A DNA stretch of 64,000 nucleotides from Eleginops maclovinus (lineage: Eukaryota; Chordata; Actinopteri; Perciformes; Eleginopidae), in NCBI RefSeq assembly GCF_036324505.1, contig NC_086364.1, positions 21,929,648-21,993,647 of the forward strand, given 5' to 3'. Positions 1 through 13,259 of the stretch are shown piece by piece. The position numbers were made by a program, and so were the translations under genes. Position 1 is the first letter of the stretch. Each line of letters opens with the position of its first letter. Below the pieces are notes generated by a model, which worked only from the letters and a program-made list of their open reading frames with translations, had not been told where the DNA came from and searched no databases.

Positions 1-643
1 TATTTGAATTAAGATGAACTCGGCAACCCCAATGCTAATGCTAACCCTTGATTTTTAGCTAAAGGAGTGTGTAGATCGCTTATTAAATAATGTTTGACAA
101 TTTGGGGTCAGGTCGGTGGGGTGAACAGGCAAGCAGCAGAGGAGAACACACAACTGGGAAAGTATCACACTAGGTCCCAGGCTATCCCAGAAATAGAAGC
201 CAGGCGAACAGCTTGTTTCTTAAGAAATGTCGCCATGTTTTGGGGCCTGGTCACACTAATGGAAATATTCCCTGGTGTCTACTTACAACCTGTTACTAAA
301 ATGAAAAAATGACATTGACATACAGTTTCAGAGGGGAAGATATTCTTAAATGCCCATGCACTTCATTCAGCTTTGAACTGCAACTGTTTTGATAGCAAAG
401 GATGCCATAGTGAGGCTCTAATTGTATATCTGTTATGAAGCTTTGGGTTTAAATAAAGCTATGTTTGGTTCTGATAGCCCCACATGTACTCTATGAAATG
501 TGCAGGTCTGGGCAAGGGCAGTGTTGCTGCTGCTGAACAGATGCTGGTGTTTTTTATTCCTCACATCAACGTTTTTTAAAAGTCTTGAGTGTTAAATAAA
601 GCAAGACTGAGATGCTAACGTTAGCATACACACTATCGCAGTA
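1..643. other. no gene recognised
   Basis: AT-rich DNA with short frames only; no domain, splice or repeat signal that I recognise. Confidence 0.6.
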
Positions 644-1385
644 GGAGGGTATTCCGACATGCCCGTTCTGACATCCCCCTATAACGACATCCCCCTATTC
701 CGACATACCCCTATTCCGACATCCCCCTATTCCGACATGCCCGTTCTGACATAACCCTAATCCGACATCCCCCTATTCCGACATCCCCCTATTCCGACAT
801 AACCCTATAACGACATCCCCCTAATCCGACATCCCCCTACAACGACATCCCCCTATTCTGACATCCCCCTATAATGATATACCCCTATTCCGACTTCCCC
901 CTATTCCGACATCCCCCCTATAACGACATCCCCCTAATCCGACATCCCCCTACAACGACATCCCCCTATTCTGACATCCCCCTATAATGATATACCCCTA
1001 TTCCGACATCCCCACTATTCCGACATCCCCCTATAACGACATCCCCCTATTCCGACATAACCCTACAACGACATCCCCCTAATCCGACATCCCCTATAAG
1101 GACATGCCCCTATTCCGACATCCCCCTATTCCGACATAACCCTACAACGACATCCCCTAATCCGACATCCCCCTATTCCGACATCCCCCTATAACGACAT
1201 ACCCTTAATCCGACATCCCCCTATTCTGACATCCCCCTACAACGACATCCCCCTACAACGACATCCCCCTATTCCGACATCCCCCTATAATGACATACCC
1301 CTATTCCGACTTCCCCCTATAACGACATCCCCCTATAATGACATCCCCCTACAACGACATCCCCCTAATCCGACATCCCCCATAT
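644..1385. repeat. 16-bp minisatellite, about 46 copies
   Basis: About 740 bp of a unit of the form CCCCCTATTCCGACAT with variants (ATAACGACAT, AATCCGACAT, ACAACGACAT, GACATAACCCT). Variants recur in blocks: a long stretch near 820-890 is repeated near 910-990. Strongly strand-asymmetric, with C-runs on the plus strand. Confidence 0.95.
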
Positions 1386-3076
1386 ACTGTTTTAACACAT
1401 TCAGTTTATTTTGTATGATATAATACAGCCTGTTGTTGTAATGGATGCACTGACTGGTTGGCACTCAATTTCGTTGTTGTCTGATCGCCCTGCATCCGAT
1501 CTGCAAGGGAGTCGCTCAAAGAAAGCTAAAGCTATGCAAGCCATCGAGGCTGCTCCCAATTCTGCGGAGCTGCAGACCGGAGCTGATGGGATGACGACGG
1601 AGAGACTTGGAGGAGCAGTGGCGGTGGATTCGGGAGGGCTATCAGAAGTGGATTACGCTTTAGGGATGTGGCCCTGTTCCCACATCTCAGTCTATATGTG
1701 CTAGTAAACAAAGGTATCATAAACCAGGAAATGATAGCAAAATAAGATAAAAACCTGATTTTTTGTAACAAAAATCAGTGGTTGATAGTGTCTGTTTTTG
1801 GTTCCACAATGTTAGCCATGCAACAGACAATTATATATAAATGATGCATTGTTCTTAGTAGTAAGAGGCCCTTAGTTTCAGGAGGATGGCACAATAGAAT
1901 TCATAATAAAAAAAGCTGAGAGTCACTTACAGTATGCACACAGAAACGGATGAACCTACAATCTCTTTTCTCCCTTATGGTCTGAGGCCTTTCACTGTAT
2001 TTGCTTTTCATCCGTAAAGTGCCTGTGGGTTATTATTAATGCATTCCCAGACTTTAAAGAGCATCAACACAGATCGATACAGGCCTGCAGTGCTGAAAGC
2101 TTGTTGTTGGATACCGGTCTGTAAATAACACAGAAAAAGGCTTTCATCCCACCACTCATTTCAGCCAAACTGAAACAGGACAGGTTCTACTTTGTCTGTG
2201 AAAACCCTTTATAGTATTGCAGGAAATCAACAGCAAGTTTCATACTTACCTCCAGTAAGTTAGGAAGAAAAACAGGCAAGATTTGTAGGAACCTTCCATA
2301 GAATTTTCTATTTTTAGGAGATGATAAAACTAAGCGCTGGTGTGGTTCATCGCAGCATCTCTTTTTATGGAAGTTGTTATGTTATAAACCCTTTATGAGC
2401 TCAGTGCTACGTGTGCATCTTAAAAATTATGGAGGCTTATCATTATTAAGAACAACAACCTCTCCTTAGTTTCCACGTTATTTCTCTAGCAGTGCCCTTA
2501 ATTACAGCGTCTTGGAGTCCAATAGGCATCATTTTTAAAATGTCAGAGCCCCGGGCTAATTGGCATGACGCCTACTGATTATTTGGACCATCTGATTTGA
2601 GTTTGAAATGTTGACCCTTTGTTAAGATCTACTAAATATCATATGGTAATCAGTCAAGCAAACACTGCAGGAAAAAAGAATCAAAATATACTGGAAACTA
2701 TAAGCATTTCTAGTGAAAGTCAGCTGGGCAAACAGGCAGTTGATGACTCGAAATTTCCCAACCTGTATCCAGAAAGTTGTACAGGGCTTTGAATAGCGAA
2801 ATTGTCCCCTCCAAACGACCTTTCATAGGGGCAAGGGGCCACATGGTGACTCAGTGTTACGAGAAATCTTTGCAACCCTTAATGCTGTCTTTGGAACGAG
2901 TGACATTAACAGAGCCATTAAAGAGCAGGCGATGAGATGCTAATGAGTTTCTGTGTTTTTTCTGCTCCAGGGATCATAGGTTTCGGATCTTTAGAGGTTG
3001 CGGTCAATCAGCGTCTCCGGATGGCGGTTATTACCTCTGCAGAGACACTCAACAAAAGGGGGACATCGTTCATCTG
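1386..3076. other. no gene recognised
   Basis: A 97-codon frame at 1,411-1,704 shows no motif and its surroundings have no convincing exon signals. The rest is AT-rich unique-looking DNA. Confidence 0.55.
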
Positions 3077-3449
3077 TAGAGTGGTGCAGGGATGACGTAT
3101 CTTTGTAGGCCGACCCTGAAGTAATCTGCGCACAAAGCAATGCGATTTCTCCTTTGGAATATTGTAAAAAATAAGATCTGTGGAAACTGAACCCGTTTGA
3201 TAAATGCATGTTTTGTTCAGCCGGATAATCTCCACACGTCTACGCTACTTTTGTAACTTTCGAATCATAAATCTAATCGCCAGAAGCAACGTGATCCGTC
3301 TCTTAAATTTGTGTCAACCACAGACCTTGTTTCCAGCTATTTTCCAAATCCCTACAGAGAAATCCCACTGACTCTGAGACGAGGGAACCGGAAGTGGTAA
3401 GATGCTAACTCACTCCCGGGTTTTAGGACTCGGGCCTGCAACGCTCTAT
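3077..3449 (+). mobile_element. TA-flanked MITE, copy M1
   Basis: Begins TAGAGTGGTGCAGGGATGA and ends CGGGCCTGCAACGCTCTA: imperfect terminal inverted repeats (10 of 12) with TA at each edge, as in Tc1/mariner-type elements. Internal landmarks shared with other copies are GTGTCAACCACAGACCTTGT, GATGCTAACTC and TTTTAGGACTC. This copy has no 72-bp repeat unit. Confidence 0.7.
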
Positions 3450-3769
3450 AGGAGCTGAGATGTGACAGTGCTGCAGTCCTGTCACATTTGCATCATAAGT
3501 AGATTTGCATCTGTGTGGAACAGCATTTAATCGAGTGGTTTCATTTCTCCCCTTGCTGCAGGGAAGTGTAGAATTTGTGCACTCATGCAAATATCTCGGG
3601 ACAATTATTGACTCAAAATTGAGCTCTGAACCAAACTGTGAAGCTGTGTGCAACAGCATTTGTACTGTCTAATGAAACTGGACTTCACTTTGACAAAACC
3701 ATGATGACTATGTCTTAGCGTGCTTTTATCGAGTCAGTTCTGTCCTTTTCATTAATGCTACGGTTCGTT

Positions 3770-4130
3770 AACCTGACTTTAAAGAGCAGAAACTCTCTCA
3801 GTCCATATCAGACGATGACTCCCACCCTCTGCACTCAGAATTCAAGCTTCTTCCTCCCGGTCGGAGGTTAGTTGTCCCAAAGAGTAGAACCAAGCGGAAT
3901 AAAAACAGCTTTATCCCAGCAGCTATTGCACAGATTAACAAATCGTAGGAGCGTCACACACATGCCTATTTATTTATTCATGTATTTATTTAGGACTTTT
4001 GAATGCCCATGGTTGTACTCGTGTGGGACTGCAAGAAACAGTAGGCTACTTCAATGTTCTGTATGTATAACACATGTGGAAATGTTGACAATAAGGTGGA
4101 CTTTGACTTTGAACACAGCAACTTCAATTT
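3770..4130 (+). mobile_element. LINE 3'-end-like fragment
   Basis: Encodes LINE-like tail phrases (TTCTTCCTCCCGGTCGGAG; AACAGCTTTATCCCAGCAGC), then an AT-rich 3' UTR ending GACAATAAGGTGGACTTTG, the usual end of fish CR1/L2-type LINEs. A gene-like reading of the 86-residue frame here is unlikely. Confidence 0.55.
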
Positions 4131-5269
4131 AGCTCAGATGTAATTTTCACATGTCAACCTCTTGTTGAATAATGCATTTCCTTTGGCCGAAAAATATATA
4201 CTTGTTTACTCTTTTATTCCTCTGAAATAATCATAGGATAATCCGCGGTCAAATGTGTTTAGACAATTCCTCAAAATACAGTTAAAATACAAGTTTCCCA
4301 AAGAAATTCATTTCCGCACAACATCCTCTGGGAGCCTGCAACAAAATAAAAAAGGCACCTGCAACCGGAGACTCGTCCGCAGAACGGATTGCTTTGTTTA
4401 CACGAGAATCTCGACAAAGTCAGGAGGAAATGATGTGCGTAAATTCAGAGCTGCTTTTCTCGGTCAAGTCTGTTTAAAACACCAAAAATAATCCACTATA
4501 AACATCTCTGCTCCCGAGGGACGGCAAATACAAACATCTCACAGTAGCCTGTTTCTCTGTGGTGTTTTTGCCATCCGTCAAAATGCATCACAGTGCCAAA
4601 ATAAACAACTTCATAGAAAAAGTGTAGGATATACATTTGGAGATAAGAAATACCGGCTTGGTGTTCAATCCGTGTGCATATAAACATGGATATTGCAAGA
4701 AGTCGTGCTTTATAAATGTGACAGAAAGCAGGGAGCTGTCAGTCTTCAGTCCACTCACAGTGATGAATGATATCCTGGAGGCGTCAAGACAGGGAACGGT
4801 GCCAGACTGTTGAACCCCTCTCTGCTCAGTGTCTATCCTCCGAGTTCTTACATTTAAAAGATGACAAATCAGGTCAAAGCAAGGGGCTAAAAAGAGCAAA
4901 AATAGCTATTCATTCTCCCGAGTTACGTAGTTGCACTCAAATTAAGACTGATTGAACTCATTGACCCCACTCGACTGATTTCCTGCACATTTTCAATGAC
5001 GTTTACATCAGTTGAGTACCGGACTATTTTGTTGCATGGACTAAAGACAAAGTGTAGTCACAATTAAAGGATAAAAAAGAATACAAAGTAAAGACTCAGC
5101 AAAGGCAGGTGTGAGTCTTTAGTTTTAAGATGGAGCACAGACACAAACATCCTGGCAGGCTAAAATAACTCGTAGTCCAAGGGAAGTCAGGTACTGGCAG
5201 GCTATGGTATTAAATCCTGGAAGGCTCTAGACAAAGGCAGTGAACTGGTGGGAGTGGATCTGTATTCAA

Positions 5270-5465
5270 ACCAGGGAGCTGTGTAGATTACATTACATGT
5301 TCCAGACACTTTTATCCAAAGCGACTCATACACACAAATCCCCACAGGAGCAATTTGGGGTGAAGTGTCTCGCCCAAGTAGACAACATGCTGACTGCAGT
5401 GGGGATCGAAGTTGTGCTCCCCTGATCCGAAGATCAACGCACTATCCCACCGAGCCACAGCCTCC
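5270..5465 (+). repeat. dispersed teleost repeat fragment
   Basis: ACACTTTTATCCAAAGCGAC, GGTGAAGTGTCTCGCCCAAG and a GAGCCACAGCC end, a very common fish interspersed sequence. A second short copy is at 57,592-57,650 (TTTATCCAAAGCGACTTACA). I cannot assign its class. Confidence 0.55.
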
Positions 5466-6184
5466 CATTACCACACATGCACATAATAACCTGCATGGTT
5501 GATTATCTTTAAACTATATCCCAAAACAACAAAAACATGTGTTCCCAGCAGACTAAAGTACCAAACATGTGGTGCGCAAATGTTTAGACATTCTTCAAAC
5601 CTGGCACACAGTTGAATCAGACTCCTTTTTACAAGAGGATTTAATAATTCAAGAAAAGAGTCGAGCAAAAAGAGTTATTTTCTTCAACTTCCAAACTGCA
5701 TCACCGGTATGAAATGTGTTTATAGACGACCAAAATGAAGCGTGCAGTGAGTGGGTGATGAAATGCATCATAACGTGTGTCCACTTGGAATGTATTTAAC
5801 AATGCTCTGAGGCCGAGTCAGCAGAAGAAAGAGACTCAGAAACTGGGGAGCAGACCACATGTTAGGCCAAGCTTCTGATGTGAGTTCCAAAGATCTGTAT
5901 GCACGGTCAACACGTGTAAGCCAGTGTAAATACTTTGAATATGTTTTATTATATGTTTCAGAGTTTGTTATTCTACCCACTCTGGATAGTGGAACACTCT
6001 TAAAGTATAGTTAAGTCAATAAAAGTCCATTTAGAAAGCCCGATGTCACATCTGTCTTTACAGTGTGTACAGAATACGACCCCCTCCGCTCCAGACAACT
6101 TCCAAAGAAACCCCTCAGTTATTAGGGGGAAATGGAAGAAACCTCGGGGAGAGCAACAGAGGATAGACAGATAGATAGAATCAG

Positions 6185-6480
6185 AGGATGAAACCCTCTT
6201 TATTGTCACACACATGCACACAGCAGAGCACACACAGTGAAATTGGTCCTCTGCTTTTAACCCATCCTAGTACTAGCAGCAGTGGGCAGCTATTGTTCAG
6301 CGCCCGGGGAGCAATGGGGAGGGGGGATTGGAGGTGTCCGGTGCCTTGATCAAAGGCACCTCAGCAGGGCCTAGGAGGTGATCTGGGACCTCTCCAAGTA
6401 GCAGTCCACTTTCCATATTTCAAGTCTGTTCGGGGACTTGAACCGGCGACCCCTACGATTCCCAGCCCAAGTCCCTACTG
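6185..6480 (+). repeat. SINE-like dispersed repeat
   Basis: CTTTATTGTCACACACATGC, GCAGTGGGCAGCTATTGTTC, GCGCCCGGGGAGCAATGGGG, CCTTGATCAAAGGCACCTC and CTTGAACCGGCGACCCCTAC: the recognisable parts of a frequent teleost interspersed repeat. Class uncertain. Confidence 0.5.
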
Positions 6481-7499
6481 ACTAAGAGGGAGGGATCAGA
6501 TGTGCAATAGATGTTAAATGAAAGAGGTCATATATTCACAACATAGGTGCTTGAAACGGCATGTATATCCGCGGCCGTGTTCTACTGATCCAATTTGCCC
6601 TTTTTCTCAAATCTATCACACAGCAAAACTCCTCAGATTCAATTAGAAACACGATACAGTTGGCAGTCAACAAAAAGGATCACAATGTAAGAGGAATTCA
6701 TCAACAACAAGAAAATTATTTAAAATGGTATCCAGCGAATCCAGTGGAGTGCACGTGAGGGCCTAACACCGCTGAATCCCAACTCCCAAGGCTGCCGTCA
6801 GGGGACTGGGTCCCTCGTTAAAGACACAAAACAGCTCATTGGATCCAGATGTATACAGATAATAAAAACACCACTACTCTTTGGAGATTAGAAATTGGAA
6901 CAACAATATAAACAAAGGCATCAAAAACTAACTATTTTAACAAATCAAAACCAGGGAAACAAAACAGCAGTGGCGGACAATCTATGAAAGGACAAAGCAC
7001 ACGTTACAGAAACGCCGCCATAAACCTTAACCTCACAGAACCTATGAGCGCTCCTACCGTATGGATCTTGGACAACGCAGCCCCAAACTAACCCACACAG
7101 TACGGCTGGTCTTGTTACCGTCACGGACAACGCTACAGTCTGCTGGAGGAAGGTATACAAGTCAACATCCAGAGCCTAACGTGCCACTACCTCGATGATT
7201 GTGGAGACTTACCTGAAACGGGACAGAACTATCAGGTGTCAGCTGTTTAAATGAATGGAATGCGGAAGTGGGCGGTACCAGTGTAGCGCAACACTACGGT
7301 GGCCAAAAGGTAGTTTACATTTATGGTCGGCTATCTACAAATAAGAGGAGTGAGTTTTGGTGCAATTAAATATTCTAAATGCTGTTTAATTGGATTTTTT
7401 CTCACCCCAACAACAAATTGGGAGATGCGTTGAAGAGTTCACCAATAAAAATGGTAAAAGAACAAGACGTAAGATGTATCCGGATGTTGTTCTTAGCCT

Positions 7500-8095
7500 C
7501 AGCTAGCATGTAGCTAATATTGTATTGTATATGAGTAGAGAGAGAAGGACGCCTGGAGTTACATACTAAACACACCGCCTCTACCTCTCACTCGGTGATG
7601 CTGCAATGATACTATTGCGTGTTTAATAACTGATAAACCTCAGAAGGATTGCATTGTATTGTAGAAGCTTCATAACTACGCTTACAAGATGGCGACGGTG
7701 ACGTCATAGGAGGACCCGTCCCCGACAACGTCAGCCAATAGAAGAGTCCGGAGAACCCCACATGACAACAAGCGGCCAACAGGATCCAGCCCCCTGCTAC
7801 CAACCAACGAGAGGACGAGAACGGAGCTCGTCTTATTTCGAAGCTGTTTATTGTATGGCCGGAAAGGGGTGGTTCTATAAATCATGTTGGTATTGTGAAA
7901 TCGATCTCTCTTTTGTTCCGGACAGCCAGACAGGAACTACTTGAGCCACATCTGTGAAACTTTTGTAAAACCTACCGCTGCATCCTTTTATTAAATACTC
8001 CTTTTTAAAACTTATATGAGGAGCTTCACTTCGTTTTCTTTTAAATCGACTCCTGGACTTCGAATAAAAGCACACTTCCTACACTAACTCATTCA
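7500..8095 (+). mobile_element. possible solo LTR-like segment
   Basis: A GC-richer block in AT-rich surroundings with a TATA-like GGTTCTATAAATCATG, then about 200 bp later AATAAAAGC near the end and TCCTACA at the edge. This is the layout of an LTR (U3-R-U5). I found no convincing partner LTR, target duplication or internal genes, so it could be another repeat or a diverged promoter. Confidence 0.25.
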
Positions 8096-8929
8096 CTTGT
8101 GAAAACCTTGTATAATATACACACTAAAACTCCATATTCAAAGGATGAAGTAGGATTCTCCATCTATAAACAAGGGGGTTAGCATGGCTAATAACCCCCT
8201 AGAATATGAGTTCCAAGGCTAAGTCTTTAATACCCATAATATTCAGGATGAACGATGAATCTCAGCTCATGTCAGATTTCAGGGTGTGCTAAACATGCCT
8301 CCGATCTCTCAGACTCCGGGTGGTCCGAGACGACACTGTGCCTCCTCCATTATCCGTCCCCTTCGTCCGTCAACAAGGCCTCATAAAGTCACGGACGAGG
8401 CTTTGACCCGACATGTGAGCTGATGGATTTTCAACAAACGAGGCGCGTCTTGTTAAACAAATGCAGATTTATGTTTTCTGTGTGAAGGGAAAACTAAGCT
8501 AAGGTCAATGTTTTTGGGGGGATTGTCCGACCAGTACATTGTTGTGCTTCTGCAGTCAGTTTACGTTGACAAAACTCTCCAAAATACTGATGTTTCCTGC
8601 CCTCGGCTCAACTGTTTGTCCCTGCCAATGGTTGTTTGTGCGTGGGATAACAATAGGTCTACTTTGGGACATCCATGTGGCACCTCAGGGGTCCAAGGAT
8701 CTAATCTCAACAGAGAGCTATGAGCCTGTCCTGTTTCCCAGTGGCCTGTCCTGTATCAGAGTCTGAAGATCCAAAACAACAGTCTGTGGAGATATTAAAA
8801 TGCTGTTCCCTTCAATTCCTGTGAACATCTAAAGGGAGGATTATCTCTCACTCTTGCACCAAAAATGGATGTAATTTTTTTTTTAAGTGAGTTACATTAC
8901 TACTTGTTTTTCCCAGAAGTTGATGCAAC

Positions 8930-9060
8930 TAAAAAGCCCTGAATCCAGTTAGATCTAGAACATTATGGCAAAGCGCCACACAGATGCGTATTTATTTATT
9001 CATGTTTGTACTCGTGTTTTTCTTTGCAAATGTTTGGAGATGTGACGGAGCAGGGTGTAC
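8930..9060 (+). mobile_element. short LINE-tail-like fragment
   Basis: GCGTATTTATTTATTCATG and GTACTCGTGTTTTTCTTTGC resemble the 3' UTR of the element at 3.77-4.13 kb. Short and diverged. Confidence 0.3.
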
Positions 9061-9315
9061 TTTCATTAGAGATGTGTTTGTGTTTGTTTGTGGAGTGTGT
9101 CAGGATGGATGCCTTGTCTTTTTATCTGCAAACTAAATCTACCTTTGGGTACAAATAAATAACCTGAACCTCTATCAAACCACGTATGTGTTTTTACCTT
9201 ATTATTATTATCATTGTTGTTATTATATAAACTGTGATTCAAAGACTTTAAAAAGACCAATAATCAACAGTTCAGTTTATGAAAAGGGATTGTAGTCAGT
9301 GGATCACTCATAAGG

Positions 9316-9770
<455 letters not shown>

Positions 9771-10767
9771 AAAAATTAAGAGACCACTTCAGCATAATGA
9801 TAATAATAATAATAAGCCACAGGAAAGCCTTAAGAATCAAATCAATAGGAAACTGTATTCATTGTATATTGGATCATGGAAATAAATGGACAAAACAGAG
9901 ATTCTTGTCTGGACTCGCATCGTCGCCCTGCGTAAGATTCTCTAACTGGTGCCTCAGCGGAAGTTTTACTTTAAGTTAATTATCTGTATATTTTGATATG
10001 ATTTTGGCCGCTCCATTGAGGATGCATGCAGGTGAACCAGAGAGGATGCTGTTGAGTAATCCAGTCAGGATGTAATGAAGGCTTGGATGAGAGGGAGGGT
10101 CTCATGTGGGCAGTGTTTTTAAGGTTAAAAATAACTCCATGCGGTGTTACGAGGAAGAGGAGGAAGACAATGACTACTTTAGAAGATCCTTTCATCACAT
10201 TGCGTCTTCAGCACACTGTGTGAAAGACTCATTTTCACTTGAATTGCCTTTGTGTCTGACATGTGCTGTAAAAATAAACAAACCTTAGCGTTGTTGCGGT
10301 CCCATAACACACAACCCACTGCAAACCTTCGATGTCTTTCCTGAAGTCATTACTTTTACACACCACCAACACTTCTTTATGTGTGAGACCAGAGCCTAGA
10401 CACTGATAAAGAGCCAACGCCCAGTCAGTCTCGTAACATTTAGGGGGGGCTCTTTCAGGATCTGTTTTCCTACATTGCTTATTTTGGTTTATAGCTCTAG
10501 CTTCGGTATTTTTCCTCTGGGAAGAAGAATTAGCTTTGTGACACACGGACGAGACTAGGAGTTGTATTCAGCTCGGGAAAGAACAGCATCCGAGCACCAG
10601 CACAGAACAGTATTTCTGTACTTATAATCGCTGTTTTGAGTGTGTCCCAATACCCCAAAATTAACTACAAGTACAGGATGGTGCATTCATAACTGTCCAA
10701 AAGTTCAGTGAGGAATGCTTGACACTTCTCCCACCCAACGACTGCCACCTTGGCTACGTAGTGGAAG

Positions 10768-12600
10768 TTATACAGCAGATACAGCGTATATGTTGGCAAT
10801 GACAATCTTATATCCCAGGCTCCTCCAACAACTCAGCATACATAGTGCGAATAAGATAAATAAAATAATGCAAAGTGTATAATATATAGATACAGTATGA
10901 GTACACATTCACAGAGCTCAGGAGTTCAGCAGTCTTATAGCCTGTGGTATAAAACTGTCTCTGAGTCTGGTGGTCTTGGTCCGGATGCTGCGGTTCCGTC
11001 TGCCAGACGGCAGCAGACCGAACAGATTGTTGCTGGGGTGATGGGGGTCCTTTAATATCGACCGGCCTTCTTCCTACACCGCTGGGTGTAGAGGTCCTCC
11101 ATGGATGGCAGCTCCATCCTGGTGATGTGCTGAGCAGTTTTCACCACCCTCTGTAGAGTCTTACGGTTGAGGGCGGTGCAACTGCCATACCAGGCGGTGA
11201 TGCAGCCAGTCAGGATACTCTCGATGGTGCACCTGTAGAAGTTGCAGAGTATCCTGGAGTCCATGTTGAACTTCCGCAGCCTGCGGAGGAAGAAGAGCCG
11301 CTGTCGAGCCGTCTTGGATATGACCCTGGTGTGATGTGTCCATGTCAGGTCCTCACTGATGTTTACCCCGAGGAACCTGAAGCTGCTGACTCTCTCCACA
11401 GGAGTCCCGTCGATGGTGATGGGTGTGTGTGCCTCTCTCTGCCTCTTCCTGTAGTCCACAATCAGCTCCTTTGTTATGCTGACGTTGTTGTCCTGGCACC
11501 AAGATGTCAGGGCTCTGACCTCCTCTCTGTACGCCGTCTCTTCGCCGTCTGTGATCAGGCCGATGACGGTCGTGTCGTCAGCAAATTTGATGATGGTGTT
11601 GGAGCTGTGTGTGGCCACGCAGTCGTGCGTGAACACGGAGTAGAGGAGAGGGCTGAGCACACAACCCTGAGGGGCTCCGGTGTTGAGGGTCAAGGTGGAG
11701 GATGTGATGTTCCCCATCCGCACTGCCTGAGATCTGCCCGTCAGGAAGCTCATGATCCAGTCACAGAGGGCACTGTTGAGCCCGAGGTCCCTGAGCTTAA
11801 TGATGAGCTTGGAGGGCACAATGGTGTTGAATGCTGAACTGTAGTCAATGAACAGCATTCTCACATAAGTGTTCCTCTGGTCCAGGTGGGAGAGGGCAGT
11901 GTGGAGGGTGAGGGAGATGGCATCATCCGTGGACCTGTTTGCTCTGTAGGCAAACTGCAGGGGGTCCAGTGAGTCAGGGAGGCAGGAGGTGATAAAGGTT
12001 TGACTAACCGCTCAAAGCACTTCATGATGATGGAGGTGAGTGCAACTGGGCGGTAGTCATTGAGGCAGATGGGTTTTGTCTTTTTGGGGACAGGGACAAT
12101 GATGGACTCTTTAAAACATGTGGGGACTACAGACTGGATCAGGGACCTATTGAAAATGTCTGTGAACACATCTGCCAGCTGAACTGCACACACCTTGAGA
12201 GCACGGCCAGGGATGCCATCAGGTCCAGGAGCCCTGTGTGTGTTGATCCTTTCTTGAGATCTACACACATCTGCACTGGTTACAACCAGTGAGCAGGGAT
12301 CCTGGGCCTTCTGTGCCTCCACAGCCGGGGGCTTCTCAAAGCGTGCATAAAATGTGTTCAGTTCATCTGGGAGAGATGCAGACACTTCCTCAGCACCACT
12401 CGTTGTCCTTTTGTAGTCTGTTATTGTTTTTAGTCCAGACCACATGTTTCTGGCGTTGGAGCCCTTGTAGTTAGACTCCACCTTGTCCCTGTATTGTCTT
12501 TTAGCACTGCTAATAGCTCTCAGGAGTGCATACCTGGAATTCCTGTGCTCATTCAAATCACCGCCGCTGTCCTCGTCACACGTTAGTCCCTCTTCAGTCT
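10768..12600 (-). mobile_element. L2-like LINE, broken reverse transcriptase (copy L2-A)
   Basis: Reverse transcriptase motifs on the minus strand: [28 protein letters not shown] and the catalytic FADD (in [12 protein letters not shown]), then the C-terminal [19 protein letters not shown]. Upstream in another frame are [14 protein letters not shown] and [15 protein letters not shown] one-base deletion near 12,000 shifts the frame between the two halves and another change near 11,055 cuts the C-terminus. The 3' UTR reaches about 10,768. 5'-truncated and inactive. Confidence 0.88.
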
Positions 12601-12939
12601 CTGCCGGTTGTTATGGTTATGGTAACAGCCGCAGTAGAGGTTGCTTAGGAGAACACAGCGTTAATAAAAGTTAAACACATCCTTTTACTTTCCCTATTTC
12701 CCATTTCACTATACTGCCGAAAAGAAGCCACCGTTTATTTTTATAGGGTAGTTAAGCAGTACCGTGTCTCATCATTCCTAGCTAGCAAGCTAGATAGCTA
12801 ACAGTGTCACTTCGGGTGAAGGTAGCCCCATGCAATTTGAGACGCTACATTACACATTTAATAAAAATGTGTGTTCCAGGTGCTAAGGAGAGCTTCAGAA
12901 TCGAGACACAGCAGTTTATCTATTTTATTTTGAAGTTTT

Positions 12940-13255
12940 AGTGATATCTGTTTTTAACTTCCTGTCTTTGTGTGATTTCCCGCTTTTTTTGATACTCTGT
13001 TCTGGCCTTTTTAGTTCCACCTTTCCTCCTGCACACCTGCACTTCATCCCCTCATCAGTTCAACTTCTATTTATGTCCTGGTTTTCTCTTCAGTCATCGT
13101 CAGATCCTTGTATGTCTTGTATCAGGAAGTTCTGTTCTTTTTGTTTTGTCTTAAACAAGCTTCAAGTGAAGGTTTGTTCAAACTTACTGTCCCTTTCATT
13201 TCGCTCCTTCCTGTTCCACTTTCCATGTCAATCAACCTTAGTTTTTATGATCTGA
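12940..13255 (+). repeat. dispersed teleost repeat
   Basis: TTCCTGTCTTTGTGTGATTT, CTGTTCTGGCC, GCACACCTGCACTTCATCCC, TATTTATGTCCTGGTTTTCT, GTATCAGGAAGTTCTGTTC: a common fish interspersed element. A reverse-oriented relative is at about 30,330-30,510. The 104-residue frame here is repeat-derived. Confidence 0.5.
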
Positions 13256-13259
13256 AAAG

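Noticed and set aside
10106..10546. Possible small genes on both strands
   Set aside because: Short overlapping frames without motifs, splice context or coding bias.
11331..11837. 168-codon plus-strand frame
   Set aside because: Antisense shadow of the L2-like reverse transcriptase on the minus strand.
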